Notes: generated by a model from the sequence alone, not told the origin. A stretch of 36,213 nucleotides of DNA from CAZYAK01 sp964645935 (GCA_964645935.1 CAZYAK010000009.1:1-36213), one strand, 5' to 3'. Positions 7,452 through 15,411 are shown, numbered from the stretch's first letter. Made by a program: numbers and translations.

Positions 7452-8674
7452 TCGTAGTGGAGGGCTTCCATGGGAGAGAGCGCAGCGGCGCGGCGTGCGG
7501 GCGAGAGCCCGAACACGAGGCCCGTAAACGCGGCGACCATGAGAGCGACGATCATGGTGGGAACAGACACGGCAAAGACGTAGGTGCTGAGCAGGCCCGT
7601 GACGATGGTGGCCGCAAACCATGCGAGTGCGAGGCCTCCGACCATGCCGACGGCGCCGCCCACCACAGTGAGCAGGATCGCCTCGATGAGGAACTGCAAC
7701 AGGATATCGCGCCGCCGCGCGCCCACGGCCTTTCGCAACCCGATCTCGCGCGTCCGTTCCGTCACGGACACCAGCATGATGTTCATGATGCCGATGCCGC
7801 CCACGAGCAACGAGATGGCGGCCACGGTGGTGATGAAAAACGTGAGACCCAGCGAGACGCCGCCGAGGATCTCACCGGCCTGCTCTGCAGAACGCACGAC
7901 GAAGTCGTCCTTCTCGGGGTCTTCCTGCGGGTTCACAATGTTATGACGCTGACGGAGCAACGACTTCACGTCGTCGAAGGCGATGTCGAAATCGCCCGTA
8001 GCGGTCATGGTGAGGTAGTTGACGTACTTTTGGGCCGATACATCGCGCGCCACGGTGAAGGGTACGTAGATACGCTCATCCGCGTTCTGGAAGAACTGCG
8101 ACCCGAGCGCCTTGGCTACGCCCACCACGGTATAGTTCAGTTCGCCGATTTTGATGCGCTTGCCGATGGGATCCTGGGACGCAAACAGCTTCTCTGCAGC
8201 GTCGGTCCCGAGGAACGCTACGGCCTTTACGCCGTCGTTATCAGATCGGTCGATGAGCCGGCCCTGCTCTGCGACGATGTTCTGGTTTTCGAAGAATTCC
8301 GGAGTGACACCGAGCACGGAGGGCTCGGCAGCTTCGTTGCCATACGTCACCTTCCCGCGTACGAAGATCACAGGTGCCACAGTTGTGATCGTCTGGAGTT
8401 TGCGGAGCTGGTCCACATCATCCAGCGTCAGACTGTCAAAGCCCGTCGTCTGCACATTAGGCCCCTGCTCGCCAGTGCCCGGGAAGATCACCATGCTCTT
8501 GGCCCCGAGGCTTGAGATCTGCCCGAGTATCACGCCTTCCATACTCTTACCGATGGAACTCATCAGCACCACCGACCCGATGCCAATGATGATGCCCAGC
8601 ATCGTCAGAAAAGAACGCGTCTTGTTGGACGTCACTCCGCGGATCGCCATCGAGAAGGTATCGGAGATCCTCAT
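7448..8674 (-). CDS. ABC transporter permease, MacB-like (first of two)
   Basis: A 408-residue MacB/FtsX-type permease with the same architecture as the gene at 6237-7451: an N-terminal helix (SFLTMLGIIIGIGSVVLMS), a MacB core domain of roughly 230 residues, then three C-terminal helices with GGIGIMNIMLV and TERTREIGLRKAVGA. The ATG at 8674 shares a base with the stop of the ATPase gene (TAATG). The stop overlaps the next permease by four bases. Two different permease subunits with one ATPase suggest a heterodimeric permease, as opposed to the homodimer of E. coli MacB. Confidence 0.92.
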   Translation of the reverse strand: MRISDTFSMAIRGVTSNKTRSFLTMLGIIIGIGSVVLMSSIGKSMEGVILGQISSLGAKSMVIFPGTGEQGPNVQTTGFDSLTLDDVDQLRKLQTITTVAPVIFVRGKVTYGNEAAEPSVLGVTPEFFENQNIVAEQGRLIDRSDNDGVKAVAFLGTDAAEKLFASQDPIGKRIKIGELNYTVVGVAKALGSQFFQNADERIYVPFTVARDVSAQKYVNYLTMTATGDFDIAFDDVKSLLRQRHNIVNPQEDPEKDDFVVRSAEQAGEILGGVSLGLTFFITTVAAISLLVGGIGIMNIMLVSVTERTREIGLRKAVGARRRDILLQFLIEAILLTVVGGAVGMVGGLALAWFAATIVTGLLSTYVFAVSVPTMIVALMVAAFTGLVFGLSPARRAAALSPMEALHYE

Positions 8675-9411
8675 TACTTGAGCTGGGCGGATTTCCTGGC
8701 GAAGACGCGAGTGAAGTCCTTGGAGTCGGACTCGATCCGGCCGTCGCGGATATAAATGATGCGCTCGGCATGCTGAGCGGTGGTCTTCTCGTGTGTCACG
8801 AGGATGATGGTATGGCCGGCCTCGTGCAGACGCTGCAATGCATCCATCACGGCGATGCCGGAGACGGAATCAAGGTTGCCCGTGGGCTCGTCCGCGAAGA
8901 TGAGATCCGGGTTCGTGACAAGCGCCCGCGCGATGGCCACGCGCTGCTTCTGGCCTCCCGAGAGCTGGCTGGAAAGGTAATCTTTGCGCTCGGTGAGCCC
9001 AACGGTCTCGATGGCCTTCAGCGCGCGCTGCACGCGTTCGCCCTCCTTGATGGTGGGGTGATAGACTAGGGGCAGCAGAACGTTCTGGAGCACCGTGGTG
9101 CGCGGCAACAGGTTGAACGCCTGAAACACAAAGCTCACGCGCGTCGCACGGATGCGAGCGAGCGCGTCGTCACTCATGGCGAGCGTCTCTTTGCCTTGGA
9201 AGAGGTACTCCCCACCCGTGTGCAAATCCAGGAACCCCAGGATGTGCATGAGCGTGGACTTTCCCGATCCCGACGGTCCCATAATGGCGACGAACTCGCC
9301 CTTTTGGATGGTGAGGTTGATGTCGAACAGCACGGGGGTCGGCACGCCGTCGTTGTAGTACGCCTTGGCGAGGTGATGCAGCTCGATGAGCGGGGTCTCG
9401 TGGGAGGTCAT
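8674..9411 (-). CDS. ABC transporter ATP-binding protein, MacB/LolD type
   Basis: A 245-residue ABC ATPase with all motifs: Walker A GPSGSGKST (residues 45-53), Q-loop FVFQAFNLLP (about 95-103), signature LSGGQKQR (150-157), Walker B LIFADEP (170-176), D-loop and H-loop VTHE (205-208). The sequence around the signature and TGNLD is typical of the LolD/MacB export group, not of importers. ATG 9411 was chosen since the alignment begins there; an in-frame ATG at 9450 adds 13 unlike residues. It powers the two permeases downstream. A 136-base gap with a long inverted repeat separates it from the adaptor gene. Confidence 0.95.
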   Translation of the reverse strand: MTSHETPLIELHHLAKAYYNDGVPTPVLFDINLTIQKGEFVAIMGPSGSGKSTLMHILGFLDLHTGGEYLFQGKETLAMSDDALARIRATRVSFVFQAFNLLPRTTVLQNVLLPLVYHPTIKEGERVQRALKAIETVGLTERKDYLSSQLSGGQKQRVAIARALVTNPDLIFADEPTGNLDSVSGIAVMDALQRLHEAGHTIILVTHEKTTAQHAERIIYIRDGRIESDSKDFTRVFARKSAQLK

Positions 9412-9436
9412 AGGTGAGTCGCAATTATAAGGGGGG

Positions 9437-9529
9437 GGTACCGAGGGCACTGAAGGGACCGGGGGGCGACGTGCGGCCGTTCTGGGAAGGGATGCGGAGG
9501 ACCTCGGTGCCTTCGGTGCCCTTGGTCCC
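9437..9529. repeat. Long imperfect inverted repeat inside the export operon
   Basis: Bases 9437-9461 and 9505-9529 are reverse complements at 21 of 25 positions, with a 43-base loop. In the operon mRNA this would form a strong GC-rich hairpin just after the adaptor stop and before the ATPase start. No T-run follows on the minus strand, so it is not a standard terminator. It could protect the upstream mRNA from 3' decay or set the adaptor-to-ATPase ratio. Confidence 0.6.
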
Positions 9530-9547
9530 GTCGGCGCCCGTATCGTC

Positions 9548-11287
9548 TCATTTCTTCAACAGGACCACGACCGTCTCACCTTCCTGCACACCAGAGATGA
9601 TCTCCACGTCGCCCGACTCACCCTCCATGCCCATCGTTACCGGACGCTCTTCCAGAGACGTGTCGGGCTTCAGGACGCGCACGTAGGCGCCGCGGGTGTC
9701 CTCCAGGACGGCTCGGCGAGGGACGGAGATGACGTTGGAACGGGTGCCGGTAACGATCTGAGCGTCTCCGGTCATGCCAATGCGCAGCTCGGGGTGGTTG
9801 TGCAGGAAGTCGAGCGTGGCGCCGTACTTGGACACGCCGTCTTTGAGCGTGGGAGCCGAGTCCACTTCGCTCAGGCGGAGCTTCATGTTCACGCCGCGGA
9901 AGGCATCGAGCTCTACGGAGCCGGACTGTGTCAGAGCGAGCTTGGGCACGTCGATTTCGGAGACGAACATCTCCACGCGGAATGGCGAGTCGCCAAGGAG
10001 TGTAACGGCGGGTCCGGCGGGCAGCGCCTCGCCGATTTTCACGTTGATGTGCGTGACCGTACCGGCAATGGGCGCCGTGAGCACGGTGTCGGCAAAGTCC
10101 GCCTGGGCACGGGCCAGGTTGGCTTGGGCGGCACGGACGCGCGCGCGGGAGGCATCTATGTCCGACTTGCGGGTTCCGGCCTTCTTTACAGCCAGCTGGG
10201 CCTCGGAGGTACGGATGGCGGCCTCGTAGGTGACGATGTCGTTCTGGGCACGGTCACGCGTGCTGCGCAGGTTGGCGATGGTCCCCTGCTGGGTGGAGAT
10301 GCGAGTGTCGTAGCTGGCGGAGGCGTTGCTGAGAGCACTCTCCGAAGACGAGATGCCGCTTGCCGCGTCTTGAATCTTTGCGCGCTGGGTGGAGATGGAG
10401 GTCTTGTAGTTCTCACGCGCAAGGTTGGTGAAACTGGGGGTCTCTCTGAGCGAACTGACGAGCGAGAAAAGCGCGTCCATGGCGTCCGAGGCTTGACCGA
10501 AGGCGCTGCGTCCGGAAGCGAGCGCGGTGAGCGCTCCCTGGTACTCTGTGGCGGAGGAGGCCTGGCGGCGCGCGGCATCAATGGCGGCCTGGGCGGCGCG
10601 CTTCTGGGCGCGGATGGTGTTGTCGGACCCGGGGCTATCTTTGAGAAGAGCGTCTTGCACGTCCACGCGGCTGAGGATGTCATCGATAACGGAGAGCGCA
10701 CTCTCCACGGACACAAACTGCTCGGACAGGCCCGAGAGCGACGTACCCAACTGGCCGGAAAGGCTGACCGCGGCCTCCGAACGGAGGACGGCGAGCTGTT
10801 CCTCGGCGGTCTTGATGTTCTGGTCGGCGGTGGTGACGCTGGACTGAGCCACCTGCAGCGAAGCGCGCTTGGCGGCCACGTCGGCCTCTGCCACAGCGAT
10901 GTCTTCGGGGCGGGTGCCCTCTTCCAGGCCGCGCAGGTCAGCGAGAGCAGACTGGACAGCTGCTTGCTGAGACGCGATGGAGGCGCTGAGATTACCAGCC
11001 TTGAGGGTGGCGAGGCGCTGGCCAGCCTTGACGCGCTGGCCTTCCTTCACGGAGACCTGCGACACGATTCCCACGCCCGAGAATCGCAACTCCAGCTCAC
11101 GCTCGGACACCACTGTGCCAACTGCTTCGACGGTCTGGCGCACTTCGCCACGCTTGGCGAGCTCTGTAAGGTACTCGGGCTTCTTCGGCCTCAACCCGTT
11201 GGCAATGCCGAGACCCATGAGCAAGAGGACAACTGCGCCAGCAATGGACTTCTTCTTGTGCTTGCGGAGGGTGGAGAAGATCTTCAT
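9548..11287 (-). CDS. Membrane-fusion (adaptor) protein, HlyD/MacA-like, with very long coiled coil
   Basis: A 579-residue adaptor protein. Residues 13-30 form an N-terminal membrane anchor. The two halves of a biotinyl-lipoyl domain are at 66-96 (GIVSQVSVKEGQRVKAGQ) and 402-432 (APIAGTVTHINVKIGEAL). Between them lie about 300 residues of Ala/Ser/Gln-rich helix, a longer coiled coil than I would expect for E. coli MacA. A beta-barrel domain follows (about 433-515), then a membrane-proximal domain ending in GVQEGETVVVLLKK. In Gram-negatives the coil meets a TolC-type outer-membrane channel. A CPR cell is thought to lack one, so the coil here may span a cell wall or S-layer. The ATG overlaps the MarR stop by four bases. 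Confidence 0.9.
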   Translation of the reverse strand: MKIFSTLRKHKKKSIAGAVVLLLMGLGIANGLRPKKPEYLTELAKRGEVRQTVEAVGTVVSERELELRFSGVGIVSQVSVKEGQRVKAGQRLATLKAGNLSASIASQQAAVQSALADLRGLEEGTRPEDIAVAEADVAAKRASLQVAQSSVTTADQNIKTAEEQLAVLRSEAAVSLSGQLGTSLSGLSEQFVSVESALSVIDDILSRVDVQDALLKDSPGSDNTIRAQKRAAQAAIDAARRQASSATEYQGALTALASGRSAFGQASDAMDALFSLVSSLRETPSFTNLARENYKTSISTQRAKIQDAASGISSSESALSNASASYDTRISTQQGTIANLRSTRDRAQNDIVTYEAAIRTSEAQLAVKKAGTRKSDIDASRARVRAAQANLARAQADFADTVLTAPIAGTVTHINVKIGEALPAGPAVTLLGDSPFRVEMFVSEIDVPKLALTQSGSVELDAFRGVNMKLRLSEVDSAPTLKDGVSKYGATLDFLHNHPELRIGMTGDAQIVTGTRSNVISVPRRAVLEDTRGAYVRVLKPDTSLEERPVTMGMEGESGDVEIISGVQEGETVVVLLKK

Positions 11288-11742
11288 GGGCGGGAGGGGG
11301 AAGATGCAACGCGGGCAGTGTACGAACGGATGAGCTTCTCGTGGATGGCGGCGAGCTGGCGCTGCTCGGAGGCGGTAAGGAGGCTAAAGAGCTCTTTGAT
11401 GGCCTCGGTGCGCTCACGATGCTTGCGGTGCAAGAGCAAGGCGCCCTCCTTGGTGAGACGGAGCAGAACGAGTTTGCGGTTGGTGGGGTCGCCGCGACGC
11501 TCGACGAGGGCGGTCTTCACGAGTCGGTTGACGAGCGAGGTGGCCGAGGGGGAGGTGACGTGGAGCGAGCGGGCCAGCTCCTTCATACTGATGTCTTGCC
11601 GCTCCTGGACGATAAGGAGAGCATGGAGCTGGAGAAAGTTCGCTCCGTCGCGCTCCATACAATCCATACGCTGGCGCATGATCCTGCTGAGCTCGTACGT
11701 ACTCTCGATGATGTGGTCCAACGGGGACTTCGATCGTGACAT
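11284..11742 (-). CDS. MarR family transcriptional regulator
   Basis: A 152-residue winged-helix protein with the MarR layout: N-terminal dimerisation helices, a helix-turn-helix near residues 48-73 (SMKELARSLHVTSPSATSLV, then NRLVKTALVERR), a beta wing with RRGDPTNRKLVLLRLT (the conserved D-x-R-type wing), and C-terminal dimerisation helices. MarR proteins usually repress their own operon and are released by small ligands, often toxic phenolics or antibiotics. The stop overlaps the adaptor start (ATGA), so it is the first gene of the export operon. The palindrome at 11764-11781 on its own promoter is the likely binding site. Confidence 0.92.
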   Translation of the reverse strand: MSRSKSPLDHIIESTYELSRIMRQRMDCMERDGANFLQLHALLIVQERQDISMKELARSLHVTSPSATSLVNRLVKTALVERRGDPTNRKLVLLRLTKEGALLLHRKHRERTEAIKELFSLLTASEQRQLAAIHEKLIRSYTARVASSPSRP

Positions 11743-11763
11743 CGTGCGACAGCGGAATAGTTA

Positions 11764-11781
11764 GAGTATGGAACTATACTC
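11764..11781. promoter_or_regulatory. Candidate MarR operator (palindrome)
   Basis: GAGTAT (11764-11769) and ATACTC (11776-11781) form a perfect inverted repeat with a six-base spacer, the usual size for MarR dimers. It covers the -10 element of the regulator promoter. A related half-site (AGTATGGTAC on the minus strand, 11840-11849) lies at the divergent hydrolase promoter. Confidence 0.65.
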
Positions 11782-11802
11782 ATCGTCCCGGGGCCAGGTC
11801 AA
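11773..11802 (-). promoter_or_regulatory. Promoter of the MarR export operon
   Basis: Minus-strand TTGACC (11797-11802) and TATAGT (11773-11778) are separated by 18 bases and lie 30 bases before the regulator ATG at 11742. The palindrome overlaps the -10, which predicts autorepression. Confidence 0.65.
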
Positions 11803-11843
11803 TCCCTGCTTTTGGATATTGCCAAAGTGTTAACATATTGTAC

Positions 11844-11849
11844 CATACT
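11844..11849 (+). promoter_or_regulatory. Candidate -10 box of the hydrolase gene
   Basis: CATACT ends eight bases before the ATG at 11858. An overlapping alternative is TACCAT (11841-11846) with TTGCCA (11819-11824) 16 bases upstream. Either gives a leader of only a few bases. The box contains a half-site like that of the MarR palindrome about 65 bases away. Confidence 0.4.
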
Positions 11850-11857
11850 GCTCCGGA

Positions 11858-13642
11858 ATGCACACGAATGCCTCGTTCGACGGCCTGAACTTCATCAACG
11901 AGATCGCGGCGATCGATGCCCCCGACGGCCGATTCCCGGATCCCTCGCAGGGTATAGGACGCACATGCATCGCCTTCAGTCCCTCGGAGGATACAGCCTT
12001 CGTGCACGCGGAATCCGAGGCGCTTAGGCTCTTTTCTGAGCACGGCGTGACGGCAGGCGACTATCGCATTTGGAAGGACGCCATTGGCAACCTCTTCATC
12101 ACGTACTACGGCACAGACCGCTCCAAGACGGTGATGAGCGGATCACACCTGGATTCCGTCCCCGACGGCGGCAAGTACGACGGTGTTGCGGGTGTGGCCT
12201 CGGCTCTGGAATTGCTGAGCAAGGTGCTGGCGTCGGGACAGAAGCCCGCCGTGAGCTACACCGTGTCCGTCTGGCGCGCGGAGGAGAGCCCTTCTACCGG
12301 CAACCCGTGCCTGGGGAGCATCGTGGCCACAGGACAGATCACCCGCAAGAAGCTGGAGGCGATGACCTACGAGAACGGTGGCTCTGTGGGCAAGCTCCGC
12401 GATCGCTTCCACGAGAAAGTCTGGGAACTCATCGGTGACGAGGTGGACCAGCCCCCCATCAAGGACGGGCGACTGCGGATGCCCGCGCAAGACGACCCGG
12501 AGGGCGAGGAGTGGCTGGACGTTCTCGCATACCAGGAGGACCACATCTCGCAGAGCCTTGTGCTGCGCGCAGAGGGCGTGGACGTGGGGATCGTCACAGA
12601 TATCGGAGGATCCGTGCGCGAACGTGTGGACGTGGCGAAGCTGCGCACCCTCAAGACCTCCGCGGGCCCCGAGTCCCCGCGCCGAACCCTCACGTTCGCC
12701 TTCCGTGGCGAGGCCGCGCACACAGGCGGCACGCCCCCCAATCGCACCGAGGACGTCTCGCCGGAGGCGTACTGGTACCGTCGCGACGCCCTCATCGGCG
12801 CCGCGGAGTTCTTGCAGGAGCTGAACACGCGTTGGAAAATGGCGGGTCACCCAAAGGAGGAGCTGCTGCTGCTCCGATGCAGCACGCCGATGGCCAACGG
12901 CAAACCACACTCCAACGGCTACACCACCATTACGGCGGACCAAGAGCTGGAGGTGTCCGTGCCCGTGTATCTGCAGGCCGAGACCGAACGTTTGGCCAAA
13001 GAGGCGGCACACGAGGTGAAGCGACGCAAGGACGTGACGATGGAACTGCTTCCCTCAACTCAGAACGACGAAGATGTCGCGTCGGTGGACGCGGAGCAGT
13101 TTTCCGCCGCGATGCGTATCCCCGGCATCGTGGAACGCATCGTGCGCGAGGCCATCTCGGACCAGCCCGGCACCGGTATGGCGTGCTACACGGTGACGGA
13201 CTTCTGCCTCACTCCAAACGGCAGTCTGCAGTGCAAGGTAGATCTGCGCCACACCGATCCCACCACGTGCCTGCACATCCGCCTGCAGCTGGACGCGGAG
13301 CTGGCCCCGGTGCTCCAGATCCTCGGCACCACACCGGACGCCAAGACCTTCGTGTCGGAGACGGGATACGTGCAGTTGGACCAGCAGATGGCCCTGGTAA
13401 AAGCACAGATCGCAAAGCGCCTCGCCATCCGCGCATTGCCTGTGCCCTCTATGCCCGGTCATGACGCCCGTACTCTGGCCCAGGCCGGCGTGCCCTCGGG
13501 CATGAACTTCCTCGAGCACAACGGCATCAGCCACAACCCCAACGAGGACCTGCCAGCGATCAGCTACCGCAACGGCACCGCCGTCTCCCACGAGTATCTG
13601 GCGCGGCGCCTGGGCGTCACGCTCAAGCCTTCCGCGGCCTGA
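11858..13642 (+). CDS. M20 family Zn-dependent hydrolase, N-carbamoyl-amino-acid hydrolase/allantoate amidohydrolase-like, enlarged
   Basis: A 594-residue enzyme with the metal and substrate motifs of the hydantoinase/carbamoylase branch of peptidase M20 in order: GSHLDSVPDGGKYDG (His97, Asp108), WRAEES (Glu142/143), a YQEDHISQSLVLRAEGVDV segment (His229, matching LELHIEQG in relatives), RGEAAHTGGTP (His287), PSMPGHDAR (near 530) and GISHNPNED (His559). Relatives hydrolyse N-carbamoyl amino acids, allantoate or ureidoglycolate and are about 410 residues long. The extra length lies at about 160-220 and 320-430. There is no signal peptide, so it is probably cytoplasmic. It is divergent from the MarR operon, with a shared control region. 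Amidohydrolase activity is a family-based expectation and the substrate is unknown. Confidence 0.85.
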   Translation: MHTNASFDGLNFINEIAAIDAPDGRFPDPSQGIGRTCIAFSPSEDTAFVHAESEALRLFSEHGVTAGDYRIWKDAIGNLFITYYGTDRSKTVMSGSHLDSVPDGGKYDGVAGVASALELLSKVLASGQKPAVSYTVSVWRAEESPSTGNPCLGSIVATGQITRKKLEAMTYENGGSVGKLRDRFHEKVWELIGDEVDQPPIKDGRLRMPAQDDPEGEEWLDVLAYQEDHISQSLVLRAEGVDVGIVTDIGGSVRERVDVAKLRTLKTSAGPESPRRTLTFAFRGEAAHTGGTPPNRTEDVSPEAYWYRRDALIGAAEFLQELNTRWKMAGHPKEELLLLRCSTPMANGKPHSNGYTTITADQELEVSVPVYLQAETERLAKEAAHEVKRRKDVTMELLPSTQNDEDVASVDAEQFSAAMRIPGIVERIVREAISDQPGTGMACYTVTDFCLTPNGSLQCKVDLRHTDPTTCLHIRLQLDAELAPVLQILGTTPDAKTFVSETGYVQLDQQMALVKAQIAKRLAIRALPVPSMPGHDARTLAQAGVPSGMNFLEHNGISHNPNEDLPAISYRNGTAVSHEYLARRLGVTLKPSAA

Positions 13643-13699
13643 CGGCGCGTGCCAACGCGCCCTCCTTCCCCTATACTCCTACCACTCCCCCATCTCACC

Positions 13700-14221
13700 A
13701 TGCGCCGCTCCGCCGTCCTCCTCGCCTGCTCCACCCTCGCCCTCGCCCTCGCCGGGTGTGGATCCCCCACCGCGTCCGTTACGCCCGCCACCGACCTGTC
13801 GGCCGCAGTAATGGCCGCGCCGGAGCTCAACGTATTTGGTGTCTCCGTCGGCAAGACCGAGGTGGATGGAATGCTGCGCCGCTCGGGCCCCTACACGGTC
13901 TTCGCCCCCACGGACGCTGCCTTCGCTTCTCTGCCGGAGCGCCTCTCCGTCGCGGAACTCCTGAAACCCGAGAACGCCGAGATCCTCACCTCTTTGCTCG
14001 AGGGACACGTGGTGCAAGGCCGTTTCCTGGTGGAAGATCTCTACGACGGTCAACGCCTTGAGGCCGTCAACGGCCTGTCCATCCGCGTGTCACGCAATGG
14101 CAATGACGTCACCCTCAACAACGACGTGAAGATCACCACCCCGGATCGGTCGGCCGGCAACGGCGTGCTGCACGTGGTCTCCGCGCCGATCCTCGCCGGC
14201 AGCACGGGTCCATCGCGCTGA
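13700..14221 (+). CDS. Fasciclin-domain lipoprotein
   Basis: ATG 13700 opens on a lipoprotein signal peptide with lipobox LALAGC (Cys near residue 19), so the mature protein should be lipid-anchored on the outer face of the membrane. The rest is one FAS1 (fasciclin) domain: the H1-type motif GPYTVFAPTDAAFASLP, the LLEGHVVQGRF segment, and a last strand NGVLHVVSAPIL. FAS1 domains act in adhesion and matrix contacts. The upstream in-frame ATG at 13649 would hide the signal peptide, so it was rejected. A TATACT box (13674-13679 region) lies about 20 bases before the start. It is convergent with the SDR gene, with only six bases between stops. Confidence 0.9.
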   Translation: MRRSAVLLACSTLALALAGCGSPTASVTPATDLSAAVMAAPELNVFGVSVGKTEVDGMLRRSGPYTVFAPTDAAFASLPERLSVAELLKPENAEILTSLLEGHVVQGRFLVEDLYDGQRLEAVNGLSIRVSRNGNDVTLNNDVKITTPDRSAGNGVLHVVSAPILAGSTGPSR

Positions 14222-14227
14222 GAGAAA

Positions 14228-15052
14228 TTAACGAGCCGCCGCAATAGCCGTCATCGCCGTGCGCAGTGCCTGGTGCACATCCGGGAGGACGATGCCCTCA
14301 CGTTCAAGCTTGGCGCATGAGAGCAGGCAGTTGCTGCGTCCGGCCTTAACCACTTCACCCAGACGCTCGAGTTCCAGCTTCTCGAACGTATGTGCGGGGT
14401 CGACGATCTCACGGTACAGCTCCATCACCTCGTACGGAGATGCAGCGCCGGGGTTGACCACGTTGTAGATGCCCGTGGCTCCGCGGCCGATAAGGGTGCC
14501 CGCGGCATGCAGGAAGTCCGGCAGGTGGGTGAGGGAGTTTTGTGTCTCCAGCACCCGCGTGTACCGGCGAAGCTTCGTGATGAGACTGCGCTCCGACGCG
14601 GTACCGTCGAACGGCATGCGGATCCGCAAAACCAGCACCGGAAACTCGCTGAGTATCTGGTCACTCCAGGTCTTGGTTCGGGAGTAGAAGCTACCCGCAA
14701 AATTGGGCGGATCCTCCTCCGCAAAACCCTTCCCGCCGTTGTCTCCGCTGTAGATGCAGCCGGAGCTGACGTGTGTGAGGTGTATGCTGCGCTTCAGACA
14801 CTCCTCCGCGAGTATGAGTGGGCCCGTGACGTTCGCACGGACCGTCTCTTGCTTGTGATCCTCACACCAGTCCACGTTGGGCCGACCGGTCTTGCCCGCG
14901 CAGTTCACGACGGCGTCAGGTCGGATTTCGTCCAGCACCGACCGGACGACGGATTGTTCTGCGATGTCGAGCGAGGGAATATACGCATCCGGGAACCGCT
15001 CCAGGAAGCGCTGTCCAAGGTACCCACGGGCACCAGCAATAAGAATGCGCAT
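14228..15052 (-). CDS. Extended SDR, dTDP-4-dehydrorhamnose reductase (RmlD)/NRS-ER-like
   Basis: A 274-residue Rossmann protein with the dinucleotide motif GARGYLGQ (residues 7-14), VVNCAGKTGRPNVDWCEDHK (49-68), NVTGPLILAEEC, a SSGCIYSGD strand and the catalytic YSRTK (Tyr/Lys pair near 123-127). The GRPNVDWCE and GCIY segments closely match the bifunctional 4-keto-rhamnose epimerase/reductase (NRS/ER) branch of RmlD-like enzymes, which finish nucleotide-rhamnose synthesis. No other sugar-nucleotide gene is nearby, so the exact substrate is open. A TACCGT box (15059-15064) lies six bases before the ATG. Confidence 0.85.
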   Translation of the reverse strand: MRILIAGARGYLGQRFLERFPDAYIPSLDIAEQSVVRSVLDEIRPDAVVNCAGKTGRPNVDWCEDHKQETVRANVTGPLILAEECLKRSIHLTHVSSGCIYSGDNGGKGFAEEDPPNFAGSFYSRTKTWSDQILSEFPVLVLRIRMPFDGTASERSLITKLRRYTRVLETQNSLTHLPDFLHAAGTLIGRGATGIYNVVNPGAASPYEVMELYREIVDPAHTFEKLELERLGEVVKAGRSNCLLSCAKLEREGIVLPDVHQALRTAMTAIAAAR

Positions 15053-15106
15053 GCGTCCACGGTAGCGTACCGACGAATACCCTTCTACATCACTTACGGG
15101 GGTTTT

Positions 15107-15295
15107 TCAGACACCGGGCGCACAGGTCGGCCCGTCCAGAACTGACGGAGCATCGGTCACCGAAGCCGTCACCGGTGTGGCGGAAAGTGTGAGGGTCACG
15201 CCGAGTGCGAAGATCGCCACCGGCATCGCCAGCAGGCGCAGCGCCCTGCGCGGATCTGAAATGTCGACGGTGGGGACGGAGGGGCGGTTCAGCAT
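15107..15295 (-). CDS. Doubtful small membrane or secreted peptide
   Basis: A 62-residue frame with one hydrophobic segment (LLAMPVAIFALGVTLTLSA, about 21-39) after an Arg-containing N-terminus, then a Thr/Ser/Pro tail with one Cys. It could be a signal peptide with a 20-residue mature part or a single-pass membrane peptide. It lies upstream of ftsK on the opposite strand, next to an AT-rich segment (15321-15355) that could hold divergent promoters. No -10 box at the spacing seen for other genes here and no ribosome site precede it, so it may not be a gene. Confidence 0.35.
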   Translation of the reverse strand: MLNRPSVPTVDISDPRRALRLLAMPVAIFALGVTLTLSATPVTASVTDAPSVLDGPTCAPGV

Positions 15296-15397
15296 GGGAT
15301 GTGTGACTGTGTGTCTTGAAAGTACTTTAACATAATTTTTGTGTTATGGCTAATTTCACTGATCCCAAGGTGTCGTGCGCTCGTCCCGGGGATGCGC

Positions 15398-15403
15398 TAT
15401 GCT
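15398..15403 (+). promoter_or_regulatory. Candidate -10 box before ftsK
   Basis: TATGCT ends eight bases before the ftsK ATG at 15412. There is no good -35 at the normal distance. Support comes from the shared spacing with other genes in the window. Confidence 0.35.
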
Positions 15404-15411
15404 AACCCCCG

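Noticed and set aside
9794..11764. A 656-residue plus-strand open frame opposite the adaptor and MarR genes.
   Set aside because: It is antisense to clear HlyD/MacA and MarR proteins, has no recognisable motif, and is a shadow produced by GC-rich codon use.
12511..13464. A 317-residue plus-strand frame overlapping the M20 hydrolase.
   Set aside because: It is Arg/Gly/His-rich and out of frame with the hydrolase that carries all metal-binding motifs.
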